A stretch of 64,000 nucleotides of DNA from Nemania diffusa. Taxonomy: Eukaryota; Ascomycota; Sordariomycetes; Xylariales; Xylariaceae. Position numbers and translations under genes: made by a program. The stretch covers positions 2,490,501-2,554,500 of the forward strand of contig JBBPUQ010000008.1 in NCBI GenBank assembly GCA_038501195.1, written 5' to 3'. The notes beneath the pieces are model-generated. The model saw only the letters and a program-made list of their open reading frames with translations, did not search any database and was not told the DNA's origin. Position 1 is the first letter of the stretch. Each line of letters begins with the position of its first letter. This document shows, one piece after another, positions 1-11,073 of the stretch.

Positions 1-249
1 GTTTTTTCCCCTGGTCTGTCAAGGAGTTTGCTTATTCCATATTCCATATTCCACGATCCTATCCCATCATACTACAGCCCTTTTGCTCTTGCTGAGTTAC
101 GACCGACACGACTGCGATACAGCTGCCACACTTACAGCGGAGTCCTACTTCGCCTCGATACCCCCCGAGTGTTCCCTTTTCCCTGCATAGCATACATGAT
201 TTCGTTGCAGTAGCCGTGTGTCTTGACCCAAGGGATTTCAGCCGCCGGC
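1..249. other. Leader region upstream of the F-box/WD40 gene
   Basis: No gene is supported here. The stretch is pyrimidine-rich in places and probably contains the promoter and 5' leader of the downstream F-box/WD40 gene. An in-frame ATG-like codon at 223 would add nine residues, but the ATG at 250 opens a protein beginning MEPKRPRSS and is preferred. Confidence 0.4.
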
Positions 250-3200
250 ATGGAACCCAAACGCCCTCGCTCGAGCCAGACTACCGTGTCGGTCAACTTC
301 GACGAGCCCGACTCTCTTTCGCCTCATCCTCGGATAAGACTGGGTGTTGCGGAATGCATAGAAACAAAGACCGTCACCACGACCACGACCACGAAGCGCT
401 CATATCCACCGCTGCTTATACGCGAGTCGAGACCGCTTCTCTCCCTCGACGCCAAGGAGTTTCCCCTCGCCCGAAAGCCCACGCCTCCTGAACTTGCTCA
501 TTTCGCCTTCAGCATCAACGGTCACGACGCACACGATTCGTTGCCCTGGTCTGCTGATCATGACATTCTAGATCACCAAAACGTATGTCTATCCCTGCTC
601 TTCCTCCCTCTTGTCGACTTTCTCGATCAATCCTCCCTATCTACCACTTTGTCTTACTGATTATGTCACATTCCAGTCCCAACAATCAGGCGGCGATGAG
701 TCTACCCAGGCCACTAAGATCGATTCCGTTGTATTAGACGACTCATTTGCCGAGTCTCAAGCCTCTTCCTCCAAACCCCATTCGCCGTCCTTCCAGGCGT
801 CAACCCGGAAAGCTCTGAGGATGACCTCTAGATCCGCCTCGCCTACCATCTATGGCGCCGCGAAGAAGAATTCCAACCGCCTATCTGTTCGGTCGCAGGC
901 TCCATCCTTTCCGTACTCCCTGGCCGATAGGTTAGATCCCGGCTTCTTTCGTGCAGCTCATCTCGAGAGTAATGGCGACGTAGCAAGTAGACCTGCTGGT
1001 GGTTTCCCTGTGACACCTCACACCGGTGATCTCCCCTCAAGCCTTATCAACCAACCCCTCAAGTTTCGCCGCACGAGTCTCGACTCATTTGAGACCCCCC
1101 AGTCCGAACCCAGTCAACAAGAATCTTTCTTCGAGCCTACTAGTCCAGTCGGTAGCGATTCTCACACTGCTTTTAGTAATGTGGCTACTCCCCCCATTAC
1201 CGACGCAGACGTGGAGGCCGAACCGTTTGCCGACGTCGATCAATCTCTCCAACGACCCATCCGAGCTTTCTACCAGCCACGACCTATCAACACGGTAGTA
1301 GCTCAGGACGCCAGCTTGCCTAGCCCGCGGTTGTCTCCGACTTTACATGCGTCCCAGTTGCACACGGATCTTCACGAGGATGAAATTCGCGCTGAAGATG
1401 AGTCATCTGTCACTATTAGCAATGAAAGCCAGAACCGGACCTCACTAGAAGATGAAGCGGATCCTCACGCTGTGCTCCCCGAAAACGACTCAATGGTTAT
1501 CACTCGCTATGGCTCCCAGTCAAGCCAGTCTACATACATGGACAGTCGCTCTATGCTCGAATCCTTTGATGCAATGCCAGTAGAAATGAGGTCCTTCATG
1601 ATGTACCAATTTCTGAGACGGTGTTCAAGAAAGACACTGCATCTTGTTGCTAATGTCGTCAACCCTGCGTTAAAGTGTGACATATTACAATATCTCCCCA
1701 TGGAGCTCACACTCCACATACTCTCCTACCTTAATCATCGAGATCTTTGCCGTGCCGCTCAAGTATCCAAATATTGGAGAGGCATTATCGATAGCAATGA
1801 GACTGGTTGGAGGGAACTGTTCGATCATGATGGTTTTGTGCTGGCTTCTGGCGAGCTCGATAGGGCTATCAGAGAAGGCTGGGGCTGGCAAGACCCTGTT
1901 GGGCCAGAGGGCTGCGAGCGAGATTTTAGCCTACATAACCGACTAACTTCGACCGAGATCGAGCTTCGCTCATCTTCAAAGCCCGACCTACCCTTCCAGA
2001 AGCTACGGTCTTCGAAGCGGAAGAGAGGCATAAATAACTTCAACACGGACCGATCGAAGCGACGGGCTAGCAATCAGGATAATGTTAAAGATGAAAGGAC
2101 ATACACGGGGAGTAAGATCCACAAGTCTGAAGGCCCTATTTCTGCTGCCAATGCTGCCGCTATAGCTGTACCTGATCCGCACATTGGTCTCGCGAGCCTG
2201 AGAAAGCTGCACCTGTTCAAGTCATTATATAGACGGCATTACATGATCCGTAAGAGTTGGACAAGCGGCAAGGTCAAACCCGGGCACGTTGCTTTTGCAG
2301 CTCACCCACGACATGTCATTACTTGCTTGCAGTTTGACGATGACAAAATCATAACAGGGAGTGACGATATGCTCATACATGTCTATGATACCAAAACTGG
2401 AAAGTTGCGACGGCGATTGGAAGGCCATGAGGGTGGTGTTTGGGCCTTGCAATATGAAGGTAACGTACTGGTATCTGGCTCGACTGATCGTTCAGTCCGT
2501 GTGTGGGATATAGAGAAAGGTCTCTGCACGCAGGTATTTTATGGCCATACCAGCACTGTCCGGTGCCTTCAAATTTTGATGCCCACGAAGACCGGGAAAA
2601 TGGAGAATGGCGATGACGTGATGATGCCTGCGAAGCCCCTGATTATAACAGGTTCTCGTGACAGCCAGTTACGCGTTTGGCGCCTACCCGAGGCAGGATC
2701 CAGAAGATACATACAAACCGGCCCGCCTGCCAACGATGCTGATTGTCCATACTTCATTCGCACATTACAAGGCCATACCCACTCTGTGCGTGCGATTGCC
2801 GCTCATGCTGACACTTTGGTGAGTGGGAGCTACGACAATACCGTCCGCGTGTGGCGAATCAGCACAGGAGAGACTGCCCACGTTTTGCAAGGGCACACCC
2901 AGAAAGTTTACAGCGTCGTGTTGGATGTCGAACGCAATCGCTGCATATCAGGCAGTATGGATAGCTACGTCAAGATATGGGATCTCGAAACAGGAACGTG
3001 TCTTCATACACTGGAAGGCCACTCTCTACTCGTTGGTCTACTTGACCTGCGAGATGAGCGCCTCGTCTCTGCCGCTGCTGACAGCACCCTCCGTATATGG
3101 GACCCGGAGACTGGACGGTGTCAATCCACTTTGACGGCGCATACGGCAGCTATTACGTGTTTTCAACATGATGGACGTAAGGTTATTAGTGGAAGCGATC

Positions 3201-3507
3201 GAACTTTGAAGATGTGGGACACTCGTACTGGCGAGTGCCTCCAGGATCTGCTTACAGATCTTAGCGGTGTCTGGCAGGTTAGATTTGACGAACGGCGATG
3301 TGTTGCTGCCGTCCAGCGGGATAGCTTGACATACGTTGAGGTAAGTAATAAAACCCCACGAACCTTGAATAACGCAACTAACCCATTTCTCGCTATCAGA
3401 TTCTCGATTTCGGCGCTATCAGGGATGGCAAAAAGCCTGAGGAACTGGGTAAACGCATTCTTCTCAACGCGTCTGAAGTGCAGCGCATCATGGAAGAGGA
3501 CAACTAA
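250..3507 (+). CDS. cdc4: F-box/WD40 SCF ubiquitin-ligase substrate receptor (Cdc4/FBXW7 type)
   Basis: Three exons fit: 250-582, 677-3340 and 3400-3507. Both introns are phase 0, with GTATGT and GTAAGT donors, and the product is about 1,034 residues. The last exon restores a normal end (ILDFGAIRDG... to MEEDN); reading through the intron gives nonsense. The N-terminal ~400 residues are Ser/Pro-rich and look disordered. A helical stretch (MRSFMMYQFLRRCSRKT) before the F-box resembles the Cdc4 dimerisation segment. The F-box lies near residues 450-495 (LPMELTLHILSYL). Seven or more WD40 repeats follow from about 655 to 990, with recurrent VSGS/VRVWD signatures. The segment HVITCLQFDDDKIITGSDD and the tail GVWQVRFD match FBXW7/Cdc4 rather than Met30/SconB. 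Family role: selects phosphorylated proteins for SCF ubiquitination in the nucleus, for example cell-cycle regulators. The actual targets are unknown here. Confidence 0.9.
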
Positions 3508-4099
3508 TAACAGTCGGCGAATTCGATCGACGTTCACATATCTATATTCTTGGACCAAACTGAGTTGGTAGCTATGGCAAGGAGATGATGCATTGAAAGC
3601 TTCCCGACAACAAATATGCCTACTCTGCCCTCTTCTCAACCTTTTGTTTTATTACTAAGGGAAGATGGTATGATTAGTGGTCACACTATCTCTCCCCTTG
3701 GTGTGGCATGTATCACAACTGTGACAGCAGTACCAGGCTGAAGCTGGGAAAGCCTGGTAACATGGCGATTCATTTTGTTGGAGCATACATTTGTCGGTCT
3801 GGCATTGTTCACGGCGAGCATTGATGAAGGTCATGAAAGGCGTTCCGGGGAGGTTATAATCTTGAGCAACACAAAAGCATACAACGGCGTAATTAATGTT
3901 TGTAGTTGCAAGACTTTTCTAGTGAGAGGCCAACGTATTTCATTATATGATTACTTGGTCTCCGGGTAGCTAATAGGCATTGGTATCGGCTGCGTGCATT
4001 AAACAAAGATACTTAAATACGGCTACTTTGACGGTGACTTGCTCGCTAATTGTTCCTCCCTAGGCGCCTTTAAGACTTGAAAAAATAATAAAGGCTATA
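3508..4099. other. Intergenic region between convergent genes
   Basis: This spacer separates the 3' end of the F-box/WD40 gene (+) from the 3' end of a secreted-protein gene (-). It should hold both 3' UTRs. I see no conserved ORF, RNA gene or repeat. Confidence 0.6.
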
Positions 4100-4844
4100 T
4101 TACAATGATATGCTGTTATACGATGTTGCCGCGACAACAACATCAGGCGCTGTACATTCTTTGATGTATTGCGAGCCTGTCTTGTTCTCCGTGCAGGTCG
4201 GAGCCAACGTCAGGACAGAGAACTGAGTAGTTGTTACGCTATACCTCACATACAATTTCATTAGCTTATAATTTCTCTGCCAGGATTGGGGTGAAGAGGG
4301 GGGTGACCATTTGATTCGCATTTTCTTTTCTTTCTCCACTGTCTTGTTCTTGTTCCTTTCCCGTCCCCCCTTTTCTTCCTTGTTTCTCGCATCTGATCGC
4401 CCAATTTGCCTGACCTTACCTTTCGTCATATGCCCACGTCTGGTTGACAGCAAGCCGCCAAGCGTCCCACTCGATGCGGGCGCTCGTCTTGACGGGGCGG
4501 TCGCGGCCGCCGACGGCGAGGGCGCGGTCCGCGCACGCGTGCCAGAGGCTGCCTCCGCCGTCGGCCCACTCGCCGTCCGGGCGCATGACGTCCTGGCACG
4601 CGCACCCCGTCGCGACGCCCGTCGCGCCGTTCTCGAGCTCGAAGACGAGCTGGGTCGTGTTCGGCTGCGGCGAGGAGTACGGCGCGGACACCTCGTAGCG
4701 CAGGTAGGTGATCGAGCGCAGGGCGAAGGTCTGCGGCGGCGGCGGGCAGGGCTGGGGAGGCGCGAGGCGAGGGGGGAGGAGGGTGTGCGGCGGTGTCGCG
4801 GATGGGAGGAGCGGGAGGGCTGAGAGGAGGTTGGGGACGTGCAT
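4100..4844 (-). CDS. Small secreted hypothetical protein, two exons
   Basis: Exon 1 runs 4844-4420. An intron with a GTAAGG donor follows, and exon 2 runs about 4244-4100, giving about 189 residues. Two in-frame acceptors six bases apart (exon 2 at 4244 or 4238) are both possible; I prefer 4244. The start MHVPNLLSALPLLPSA looks like a signal peptide. The mature part has a proline-rich stretch, then an aromatic beta-rich core with Cys residues (GCACQDV, WHACAD) and a C-terminal Cys-containing segment (LAPTCTENK). This pattern is common in small secreted proteins of plant-associated ascomycetes, but I cannot name a family. Exon 1 is strikingly GC-rich against AT-rich flanks. The layout (signal, pro-rich linker, W/Y-rich core, paired Cys) resembles the secreted gene at 44473-45111. 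Function is unknown; a role outside the cell is inferred from the signal peptide only. Confidence 0.6.
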
Positions 4845-5325
4845 TTTCTGGAGATGGTAGATTAAGGCAGGGATGCTACATTTGAATTGTCGCAGACGCA
4901 GGACAGCGCACTTTGTATATACATTTCGAGAACCATCTCTCCTTTCCCTGCCGGCTAAAGTTCCACGTCGTCAACTTTTTTTGAGCTTGGTTATAGTTAC
5001 ATTAACTATTACATGCGATGCTACAAATCGGGAATTACTCAAAGTAGCACGTCACACAAGTCTTAAATATGGTTGCTTCGTACGTGCTTGGGTAACATCT
5101 GATCACTTTATCCAGATCGTCACACCACAACTTGTAAAAACTATAAAGTTGAGACGAACGTATGGCAAGGCGACGCAGTCCCTATTTGGATAGACACCGA
5201 GCGCCGCCAGGGATCGACAAGTAGGGATGTTTTAGAACCAATTTATTACTTGGGTGGGTATATTGAATGCAATATGTCTACAACTTCCAAAAGCCCCTGA
5301 AGTTGCTACGTGCAAGTGTATTAGC
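4845..5325. other. Intergenic region
   Basis: Contains the presumed promoter of the minus-strand secreted-protein gene and the 3' flank of the minus-strand RecQ gene. No gene, RNA or repeat is recognisable. Confidence 0.6.
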
Positions 5326-7932
5326 TCAGCTAAACTTCGCGTCAGGCTTGAATCCCGCTCTTTTACAAGCCGCCGTGAATTCCTTTAATAAGGACTTTTA
5401 ACAGTCAAGTCAGCTAAGGTATCAAGAGGAGGTAGAGGTAAAGCAAACCTTGAAATCGTGATCTTCCAGCGATCCAAACACACTTTTCTTGTCTAATTTG
5501 AGCTGTGTCACTCTTGGGCTTTTAATACCAAAGGCGATGCGAGCGAGGAATCGCGGATCGTCTCGGACATCACAAGCATCCAAGATCGCGTTGATTCCCG
5601 CCTTATCAATAGGGGGGCTAGGCTTAGGGGGCAGCGCGGTAGGCTTTCCTGTCAAGCAGTATGTGCAATGTCCGCACTTCGGCTTCCCATCCGGGAGATC
5701 CATGCCGAAATACTCGGTTAGGGCCCGTGCGAAGCACTTGCTATCTGTTAGCAAGTCAACGACGGCTTGGAACCGCTTCATCGCGTCCAACTCGCGATCT
5801 TCCATCTCGACGTGCAACTTTTTGGTAATATTTCCGATCTCTTTTGGTGTACTGGGAGGTTCCTTTAGGATTTTGTATCGGTTTACTACACCCGATACTT
5901 TGAGTCGAATAACCCCTTTGTCGTTGAGTTCGTTAAGCTTTCTGATAATGTCGTTGCGAAGCAATCCTACATCTTTCGCAACAGCATGAACGTCGATATT
6001 GTATAATCTCCTTGCTTTTTTGGAATGAGTAGCAATCGCCTTCGCCGCAGCAGATTTATCTTGTTTCACGCGGGTGTCATAACCAGGCCCAGGCTCGAAC
6101 TGATAGGAACTGTATTCAGGGGTGACGGCTCGAATGAGGCCGAAACGCAGCTCGATAGTCGCTAGGATGATGGAGAGAGGGTTCGACCTGACATCGTGCT
6201 CTTTGCCCAGTGCTAATTGGTTGAGTTTGATTACTTCACCGCCATCGGGCAGCTTAGCCCTGGGCTGATTGAGGAAAATATCCTCTAATAGTTCCTGCAG
6301 GGACTGTCGAGAGGGCAGATCACCGCGAACAAAGTTCTCCCTCAACCAGAAATCATCCCTGCAGAGATACAGCATACAGAAGCTTGGCTTTCCGTCTCGT
6401 CCGGCTCTGCCTACTTGTTGGGAATACTCTTCGATCGTGCTTGATACGTCATAATGCAAGATATTTCGGATGTCTGCCTTGTCGATACCCATACCAAAAG
6501 CAATGGTAGCTACCACGATGCGCACCCCACCCGCCATAAACTCATCCTGGGTCTGAAGTTTTCTTTCTGTAGGGAGACCAGCATGAAAACAAGCCACGCT
6601 ATGGCCCTTCTTCGATAGGCTATCTGCAAGGTCTTCGGCCTGTCTCTGGACTGTCACGTAGACTAGAGTAGGCCCACTATGTTCCTTGAGAAATTTGAGC
6701 AGGCGAGAAAATTTATCCTCTTTCGTCTTAACTGCCTCCACATGTAGTTGTAGGTTTGGTCGGTATGGCGAAGTGCGAAATACGTTAGATTCTTTGATAT
6801 CGAAAGCCCGACGGACATCCTCAGCGACGCGAGGAGTGGCTGTAGCCGTGAGGCAAATGACACGCTCAGCCTTGATTTCGTCCACGAAGCGAGCAACCTT
6901 GAGATAGTCTGGTCGAAAAGAGTGCCCCCATTCGGAAATACAGTGCGCCTCGTCGACAGCGACAAGACGGATACCACCAGGGACAAACTTCATGCTCTCG
7001 ACAAAACCTTCATTGTTGAGCCTCTCCGGGGCGCAATACAATATTCTCAGTCGTCCTATTTAGTTAACTTAGAAGATGCCCTTACTTAAGCGAAAGAAGG
7101 GAGGGGGAGTTTAGAGAATGGTGGATACCTTCTTGCATAGAAGCATTAATGCTCTTTACCTCCTCGTACGTTTTGGTCGAGTCTAAACAAGCAGCAGCAA
7201 TGCCACGGCGCTTCAAAGCGTCGACCTGGTCTTTCATCAGAGCAATTAGGGGTGATACCACAATCGTGATGCCGGAGCCTATCGCTGCGGTTTTTGACTT
7301 TCTTTCAGTCAAACCCGCGGCATCGAGCTCTTCGAAGGCAATACCGGGGATCTATTTCGCGGTCAGCAGTAATTCAAAATACTCATCTTGACATTTACTC
7401 TGATCGTCCGACCGACACGCCGTAGATCCTGTAGGATGATAGGGAACAGGCAAGCGCGTTCATATGCGACACGGCACGCATCGTATCGAAAAGATACCAG
7501 AAAATTGAAACACGGAGTAGAAGATGACCGTATGTTCGTGCCGCACAACTCTATCGGGTGACAACGTACCTGGTAGCATAGCGATTTACCGGCACCGGTA
7601 GGGAAGACGACAAGAACATTTTCTCCTGAGAGAATACCCCTAATAGCGGCAGCCTATCTCGCGGAGTGGTGTCAGTACCAGCTACCTCAAGGGGGAAAGA
7701 GCACATAGTTGCAAACTTGTTCATGGCGGAAATCGTCATAACCAAAAGCCCGCTTCAAGATTGACCGGGCAATATCATTATACTGGTTGGCAGGTGAGTC
7801 CTGCTTTGCGCGTTTGCTGGGGTGCTGAGCGCTGTCGTCATGATCCGGATTGACGCGTTTCGATCCGGCCAAGAGTAACTCGTCGGCATCAATGTCATCG
7901 AGCAGCTCATCGCCAGAGCCGTAATCTGACAT
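5326..7932 (-). CDS. RecQ-family ATP-dependent DNA helicase
   Basis: Five exons keep frame: 7932-7717, 7653-7570, 7351-7129, 7055-5449 and 5394-5326, giving about 732 residues. An acidic N-terminus ([13 protein letters not shown]) leads to the Q-motif region ([10 protein letters not shown]). Walker A is FPTGAGKS with Lys near residue 95. The DEAH box ([18 protein letters not shown]) is near residue 209, and motif VI is [11 protein letters not shown] RecQ zinc cluster follows, with one upstream Cys and then CGHCTYC. No HRDC domain is visible. The short last exon adds [15 protein letters not shown] after DHDFK, a natural helicase C-terminus; reading through instead ends in CFTSTSS, which looks like intron. 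The introns after exons 1 and 4 share the uncommon donor GTTTGC. Family role: 3'-5' unwinding in recombination repair and replication-fork maintenance in the nucleus. Size and domains suit the short RecQ class rather than a BLM/Sgs1-type protein. Confidence 0.9.
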
Positions 7933-8772
7933 AATTGTGTTTCTTCGTCTGTCCGGCGCGTAGATAAATCCGTTTTTTTTATGCTGGAGCCTTAATAGAC
8001 GCGCTTTGCAGAACTGCTCTGATAGACTTGATTTTGTAGAATGTGTCCAACAACGGTGCCAAGAATTCCGACTATGGACAGAAAGACGGGGGGTCCAGGG
8101 CTGTATGATAGGTCTAAGCAGCCTATAATACATGAGTGGTTTGAACTAGATATTACAAAACTATGCTTCTTTCATAGTGGAAAACTTTGTGGAAACTCCT
8201 TTTTGATTGTGGAAGGAGTATAAGTTTCAAATAACAAGATCTTAAATATCAATGTTAATAATTACCTATCTAGACGCCTGGAGGCTACCTACATATGTAC
8301 CTACCTACCTCCTAGGGTAGGTACCTAGGTACTTAGCAAGTATTCCAGGTCACTGTAGAATCTAGATCTAGAGGACCCATCTTTCGTGAACCCTCTGAGC
8401 AAGCTCAGAGGGCTCAACTGGTCCAAGCTTTAAGCCATGTTTACCTGAATAAACAAATGGATAAGTAAATAGACAGAATTAAACATTAATTGTTCATAAT
8501 ATTCTTTTATTAAAAGATTTATTACAAAAATATATTATTATAAAATAAAATTTTCAACGTTGTATAGTTCATAATCCACGGTTCTCTTCGAACTATTTCT
8601 TAGGCTACGTATGCGGTTACAGCTGCCCCTAAATAGGATCTTAGATGCTATGCTTAGTTATAAGGCTTTATTTATTTACCTTTTACTCCTATTACTATGT
8701 AATCGACATTCAATCTTATCGAGAAGGAGATAACTAGCAATATTCCGCGTAGTACAATTAGACAGACTATGC
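7933..8772. other. AT-rich intergenic region with TACCTA-type short repeats
   Basis: No gene is supported. The first part is the presumed RecQ promoter. Around 8281-8345 there is a dense run of tacctacc/gtaggtac/tacctagg words forming partial palindromes, a motif that recurs in other spacers here. From about 8450 the DNA is strongly AT-rich (poly-A/T and TAAAA words), consistent with decayed repeat DNA. Confidence 0.5.
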
Positions 8773-9081
8773 CTAGTCAAGCTCAAGAGCGTCATCGAAT
8801 AATTCAGATATATAACTTGCGGAATAACCTTCACCGAGGGTATGGAAAGCCACGTCGGTACGTGGCCAAGTTTCGCGCATGATTTCTAAGTACGTGGTAA
8901 TGAATATCTTGTAGTCATCCTCCTGTTCTTCTGGAACGAGAAAATGAGGATAGGAGAGTCCGATTCGAGCGATCTGAAACTTCGCAGCCTTGGTCTTTTC
9001 AAGTCCATGTCGCGTATAAGCCCTGAAGTGTTCTAGCAGCGCGAGGTTTCGCGCATCAAGTGTGAGTATATCCGTGGGATC
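8773..9081 (-). pseudogene. ATG-less ORF, probable gene relic
   Basis: The minus strand is open for 102 codons between a TAA at 9084-9082 and a TAG at 8775-8773. The translation is protein-like: amphipathic and acidic, with segments such as LALLEHFRAYTRHGLEKTKA, YPHFLVPEEQEDDYKIF and MRETWPRTD. No ATG lies near the 5' end; the first is deep inside, at MRETW. It abuts, on the opposite strand, the zinc-finger relic at 9066-9245. I do not recognise the family. It may be an inner exon of a lost gene or part of a decayed mobile element. Confidence 0.35.
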
Positions 9082-9245
9082 TTACGGACCACTTCGACAA
9101 GAGACACTTGTCTAAGGTCGAGGACAAAGAACTTTATCTCTGCCCAATCTGTAATGAAGTACTTTGATATAAGCAGCATATCCGGAACCACGCATTGAGA
9201 GTCCACGGGATACAGTTACAAGGAAAGGATAAGCCTCCAAATTAA
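9066..9245 (+). pseudogene. Relic of a C2H2 zinc-finger C-terminal tail with an in-frame stop
   Basis: The plus strand reads WDLTDHFDKRHLS, then LYLCPICNEVL, a TGA at 9165-9167, and YKQHIRNHALRVHGI, ending at TAA 9243-9245. The spacing C-x2-C ... H-x4-H fits a C2H2 finger. The style (DHF..RHL, CPICN, NHA..VHGI) resembles the zinc-finger tails attached to fungal DUF3435/FluG-like proteins, some of which are tyrosine recombinases of large mobile elements. The stop sits where a Trp (TGG) would be natural; a G-to-A change like this is what repeat-induced point mutation would give. No upstream recombinase body is visible, so the link to DUF3435 is only an inference. Confidence 0.4.
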
Positions 9246-9587
9246 CGTCCACGTGTGTCTGTTCAGAACCTTAGAAGTTTCTAGGTGCTGGTGTTGCGGT
9301 GAGGACGGGAATGAGGTGCTGAGATTAGGTACCTAGCTTTATCTCAATACATTAACTCTGATTACAATCAATCTCTGACCCCTACCTGGTGCAATGGATC
9401 ATCAGAACGCAAACAGCAACGGTAGATTTGGCTGAAGACTTCGTCTTGCCACGAGATTCGCGGCAACTATGTCTTCTTGCTTGACGGAGGAAGTGTTTGA
9501 CGGATTGGTTTGCTTCTCTAGTAATCTAGCCCCTATAGTCCTGTCCTTTAGCACTAAGGTAGGTGAGATGTTCATCAAATAGCTGAG
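9246..9587. other. Intergenic region inside the degraded block
   Basis: No gene or RNA is recognisable. It lies between the zinc-finger relic and the 3' end of the nuclease-like pseudogene and shows no reading frame with protein-like composition. Confidence 0.5.
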
Positions 9588-10768
9588 CTATCTGCTTTCG
9601 ATTTCTCTACCATATGCCCGCGATGTGGTCTCAAAACCTCTTTCGTACCAGGGCCAATACACTGTCACTGACTAATGTGTAGTATATCTCAATGCACGGA
9701 TGATCTGGAAAATCCCCAGAACAGTATCGCTTGTACCAATGATTTGTTGGGCCCATAAGAGCTGCTTCATCGTCGACGGCTTGAAACTAGGAGGTTCTGG
9801 GTTGGCTTCCTTACTGCTTGACCTCCGTGCCGAGTTGTGGCGGCAAAGTACCAATGGGACCCTTGAATTAACAAGACTGGCAGAATTGGTAGGTCGCTAA
9901 TGTTACCTGAGTGTCGCTCGAATAAGCTTCACTGCGCTGCCTGCCATACTCCCACTTGAGTTTGTGCCGCAAGCAGACCTTCGCCGGGGTTCTTGGACTC
10001 GACGCTGACCACAATCGGTGAGCACATTCCAAGACGGTTCAGGATGAACATCTCGCGCGCAGAGCTGAGTCGCCGAAAGCACGCCCAAGACCTCGCCTAG
10101 CTGTACCTGTGATAGGTTAGCAGGTAGGCAGTATCACTTATTGTAGTACCATATACTGGTAACCAAAACGGTACCTCGTCGACGGAGCAAAATACTGAGG
10201 GCCTCACATTATAAAATTCGTCGTCTTCGTACTCGCTATCGGCGGTCGTGTGGGCTCGGCATCTGTGGTGGGCAGGCTGGTCTTGGGCATAGTCTCTTCA
10301 CCCCTCCGTCGCGCCCTTCTTGACTCCACCTCGGCAGCTAGGAACAACCTCATCGCCTCGCTGGATTGTTTCCAGCTGTCGGACCATCGCCTTGAGACCA
10401 TGCGGCATCCTAGAATCACGCCAACTGATGGGTACAACGCTCAGGGGGTTGTGAGATGCGATCTTAAGTTATAAAAGGCGTTTGGTAGGGGAAGATGCCG
10501 TTGTTGACGCATCGTCAAACGCATCGCCAGTCGTGGTGCTGTGGCTGTCTGCATGGGAGGCCGACTCAAGGGGTGTGATATCGTCTCTGTTATTGCGTTT
10601 CCGTCGCCTGTTTCGAGGTGCAGATTGGGGGTTGTCTAAATCTAGAGAATAATTTAGTGCTAAAGGTTAGGCGGTTGCTAGACGACGCCGCTTCTTCGAG
10701 TCGGGTCTACAAGCGATTGGGAGGTCAGAATCCTCACAACCACGCAGCCAGGTTAAAATATCGATCAT
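9588..10768 (-). pseudogene. Degenerate fungal PD-(D/E)XK nuclease-like protein gene
   Basis: Read on the minus strand across frames, this follows the usual order of the fungal PD-(D/E)XK nuclease-like family. It starts at 10768 with MIDILTWLRGCED..., then KKRRRLATA. A Ser/Thr-rich stretch with TPLESASH and SPTKRL comes next, followed by the helical MRLFLAAEVESRRARRR. The nuclease core reads PIVVSVESKNPGEG, then AAQTQVGVWQAAQ, and LPILPVLLIQGSHWYFAATT follows. After a frame change come IIGTSDTVLGIFQIIRALRY and VYWPWYERGFET, with the last frame closing at 9588. Disabling lesions include TAA stops after RRLATA and SPTKRLL (10471-10469), TGA directly after GVWQAAQ, and at least two frameshifts. 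Several stops lie where Trp or Gln is expected, as in repeat-induced mutation. Such proteins are multi-copy in fungi; their function is not established. This copy cannot make an intact protein. Confidence 0.75.
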
Positions 10769-11024
10769 ATGGTGCTGTGTAATTAGCCAGCTAGCCAAAT
10801 AACTAGGAGAAGGTGACGGGTTGGTAACAGGAACATATAATCGCTATCGCCGTAAGATTGTTTATACTTGTTTATTGACGGTTGCGGAAATTGTTGGACC
10901 CGCAGACCTCCCTAAATAGGAATCCGGAGCAGTATAAATACATATTTTATATATTTTATACAACGTGCCGATCTATTATATCTCTTTTTTTTTTTTCAAT
11001 TAAGAACCATTCTTTTTAACTAAT
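10769..11024. other. AT-rich spacer
   Basis: AT-rich DNA with a run of 14 T near 10985-10998 and no supported gene. It lies upstream of the PD-(D/E)XK pseudogene on the opposite strand. Confidence 0.45.
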
Positions 11025-11073
11025 ATGCTATTAGATATAGAAGAAGCTGGACGAAAGTTGAACAAGCAGCATA

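Noticed and set aside
4311..4823. Plus-strand ORF of 170 codons over the secreted-protein gene
   Set aside because: It is antisense to a GC-rich exon with a signal peptide, and its translation is Arg/Ala-rich low complexity typical of a shadow frame.
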